From contig CAZQTW010000030.1 of assembly GCA_964596165.1 (NCBI GenBank), positions 6,838-70,837 of the forward strand: DNA of 64,000 bases, given 5' to 3'. The notes beneath the pieces are model-generated. The model had not been told where the DNA came from. It saw only the letters and a list, made by a program, of their open reading frames with translations, and did no database searches. A program made the position numbers and the translations under genes. The stretch is from CAYUQT01 sp964596165. GTDB taxonomy: Bacteria > Planctomycetota > Phycisphaerae > UBA1845 > JAFGLZ01. Shown here piece after piece: positions 62,520 to 64,000 of this stretch. Each line of letters starts with the position of its first letter. Positions within the stretch are counted from its first letter, which is position 1.

Positions 62520-63797
62520 ATGCAGCCGAATCGGGAAGCCTACGTTGAATTCATGGGACGATGCCAGCAGGCATTTCGTCCTTTTGCCCCTATCGACTTG
62601 CCCGAGTTCTTCAAGGGACGTGCAGAGCGAGTTGAGTTGCTCGTGAGCGAATTGACGACACCCGGGCGTCAAGTCGCCATTTATGGGGAACGCGGCGTGG
62701 GCAAGACGTCGCTGGCGATGCTTGCCTACTTTTTCGCGGGCTTCGATGACGAGGAGACCTACTTCGTTCGTTGTGAAGAACAAAGTACTTACGAAACGAT
62801 ATTCGGACAGTTCCTGGAACAAGCCGGTGCTGTGTATCTGCCCAACGGCATTGAGACCGAGACATCCTCAGGCGGGGGAATAGGAACAGGTGCGTTTTCG
62901 TTCATGGGCGGTCGGAAGACACGGCTGCGGCAGCAGCCGGTGGATTCAGCTCGGTCGGTCGGCCCCAACGTACTGCTCAATCGGTTCCAGGATCGCCAAG
63001 GGCTACTCGTGCTGGACGAGTATGATCGCGTGCGTGATGAGCCAACCCACACGAGGTTGGCCGAAACACTCAAACACTTCTCGGATGCCAACAGCAAGAC
63101 AAAGATCATTGTCGTTGGAGTCGCGGAGACACTCAACCAACTCGTGGGCGAACACCATTCGCTTACGCGGTGCCTTGCGCAGATTCGACTCGAGCGAATG
63201 ACGCCCGATGAACTTGCGGAGATCATCCAGACGGGTGAAGAACGCGTAGGCGTCGTATTTCAGGAGGGGGTCCGTCGAAAGGTCATCGCATTATCGGATG
63301 GATTCCCTTTCTATACCCATCTGTTGTGCAAGTATTCAACGGAAGAAGCGGGCAAAGTCCTCATCTCCAATCCTAGCGCAAAGGTGGTCGTGGCCGAATC
63401 TGAGTATCGCAAGGCCATACGCAGGGCAATTGAAACCGCCGAAGGTGCTCTGCGCGAGAACTATCAGAAGGCAGTCGTCACGGTCAAACGCAAGACCGAG
63501 ATGTTCAAGTACGTTCTCTGGGCATTGGCATACTCAGACCACGTTGAGGTTCAGGTCAATGAGATTGCTCAGAACATCGGCCAGCTCACAGGGGAGACCC
63601 CCCGGGTTCAGAGTCTGGGCAACTATCTGGGGCCTTTGACCAAGATCGACAAGGGGCAGATACTTGTTCGAGTGCGCCAAGGCTACTACAAGTTTGCCAA
63701 TCCGCTCATGCGTGCATACATTCGCTTGATCCTGGAAATCCACAACATTGACACCCATGGCCAACACGTCTTTCCGTGGATGCACAAGTCTGGATGA
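62520..63797 (+). CDS. orphan P-loop (AAA/STAND-like) ATPase
   Basis: The product has 425 residues from the ATG at 62520. Walker A is AIYGERGVGKTS (about 53-64) and Walker B LLVLDEYD (about 161-168). A sensor-like IIVVGVAETLNQL (about 197-209) follows. The C-terminal 150 residues are helical with a winged-helix-like end (LGPLTKIDKGQILVRVRQGY). This is the organisation of Orc1/Cdc6-like or archaeal-ATPase/STAND proteins. A glycine-rich loop SSGGGIGTGAF (near 120) is unusual. It has no partner gene, its codon use is less GC-biased than its neighbours, and a REP family follows. It may be mobile or defence-related, but nothing proves this. Confidence 0.7.
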   Translation: MQPNREAYVEFMGRCQQAFRPFAPIDLPEFFKGRAERVELLVSELTTPGRQVAIYGERGVGKTSLAMLAYFFAGFDDEETYFVRCEEQSTYETIFGQFLEQAGAVYLPNGIETETSSGGGIGTGAFSFMGGRKTRLRQQPVDSARSVGPNVLLNRFQDRQGLLVLDEYDRVRDEPTHTRLAETLKHFSDANSKTKIIVVGVAETLNQLVGEHHSLTRCLAQIRLERMTPDELAEIIQTGEERVGVVFQEGVRRKVIALSDGFPFYTHLLCKYSTEEAGKVLISNPSAKVVVAESEYRKAIRRAIETAEGALRENYQKAVVTVKRKTEMFKYVLWALAYSDHVEVQVNEIAQNIGQLTGETPRVQSLGNYLGPLTKIDKGQILVRVRQGYYKFANPLMRAYIRLILEIHNIDTHGQHVFPWMHKSG

Positions 63798-63862
63798 TGC
63801 GACCCAGAAAGCGATGTGAGGCCGAGAACGGGGGAGAAAAGGGGACATTCTCAATGCTGTCC

Positions 63863-63960
63863 GGCACTCTGTTTGCGTGTCCCGGAGGGACATTTGAAAG
63901 CAGCCCAGGACGTGAGTCCTGGGAAGATAGGTAACATTAAGCATTGAGTCCCGGAGGGAC
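63863..63960 (+). repeat. second REP-like family at right edge
   Basis: GTCCCGGAGGGAC occurs at about 63879-63891 and 63950-63962, followed by ATTTGAAAGC or GATTGAACCA. Between them CCCAGGAC/GTCCTGGG makes a further stem. It differs in sequence from the REP family at 19.6-20.7 kb. The window ends 38 bases later. Confidence 0.65.
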
Positions 63961-64000
63961 GATTGAACCACGGCTCCGGCCAGACGCGCGAGGTTCAGCC

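Overview
The window reads as one scaffold of a high-GC bacterium, most likely a planctomycete of the Phycisphaerae / Sedimentisphaerales type. The evidence is the gene mix: many secreted polysaccharide-related proteins (DUF608/GH116, DUF4091/GH123-like, sialidase, right-handed beta-helix, PhoPQ-related, DUF6807, SMP-30), four PEP-CTERM proteins, a GC-rich REP/RAYT repeat locus and several long GT-C membrane proteins. This placement is an inference from gene content; no rRNA or tRNA gene was recognised. A run of exactly 100 N (19898-19997) inside a tandem repeat shows that the sequence is a scaffold.

Layout. 0-3.5 kb: the end of a surface-polysaccharide transferase and a B12-binding-type radical SAM protein. 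3.7-11 kb: four secreted proteins (sialidase, beta-helix/PKD, PhoPQ-related, DUF4091) plus a frameshifted DUF5678-like gene. 11-12.2 kb: gene remains, namely an ECF sigma factor that has lost region 4 and a HicBA pair with a damaged HicA. 12.4-19.5 kb: alaS, a lipoprotein hydrolase and a large DUF608/GH116 enzyme. 19.5-21.5 kb: a RAYT transposase among REP palindromes, a SNF2-helicase fragment and a small antitoxin-like gene. 21.5-33.4 kb: SMP-30 lactonase, GT-C protein, PstS-like lipoprotein, ROK regulator, DUF6807 plus phosphoesterase operon, sodium:solute symporter, CBM9-like lipoprotein and a PEP-CTERM protein. 33.7-42 kb: RsbU-type phosphatase, M20 peptidase, GT-C protein, ClpS, DUF962 protein, an atypical sigma factor and nagA.

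42.4-57.6 kb is the most unusual part. A 2,636-bp block holding zwf and the 3' part of a CoA-disulfide reductase/rhodanese gene occurs twice as an apparently perfect direct repeat (44451-47086 and 52991-55626). The right copy sits in an intact minus-strand array: arsR-like regulator, membrane-anchored thioredoxin, CoA-disulfide reductase-rhodanese fusion, zwf. I read this as a reactive-sulfur / thiol-redox operon driven by a near-consensus promoter that gives an almost leaderless arsR mRNA. The left copy ends abruptly inside a cas1 gene whose N-terminal third is gone. Intact cas2 and a three-repeat CRISPR array follow, with no effector in the window. Three PEP-CTERM genes fill the rest of the space between the two copies.

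57.9-64 kb: a 1,448-residue two-domain 2-hydroxyacyl-CoA dehydratase activase-type protein, ended by a strong hairpin, then a lone P-loop ATPase and a second family of REP-like repeats at the right edge. The secreted hydrolases, symporter, ROK regulator and NagA fit a glycan-scavenging lifestyle. The ArsR/thioredoxin/CoADR/G6PD set and the activase point to anaerobic or sulfide-rich conditions.
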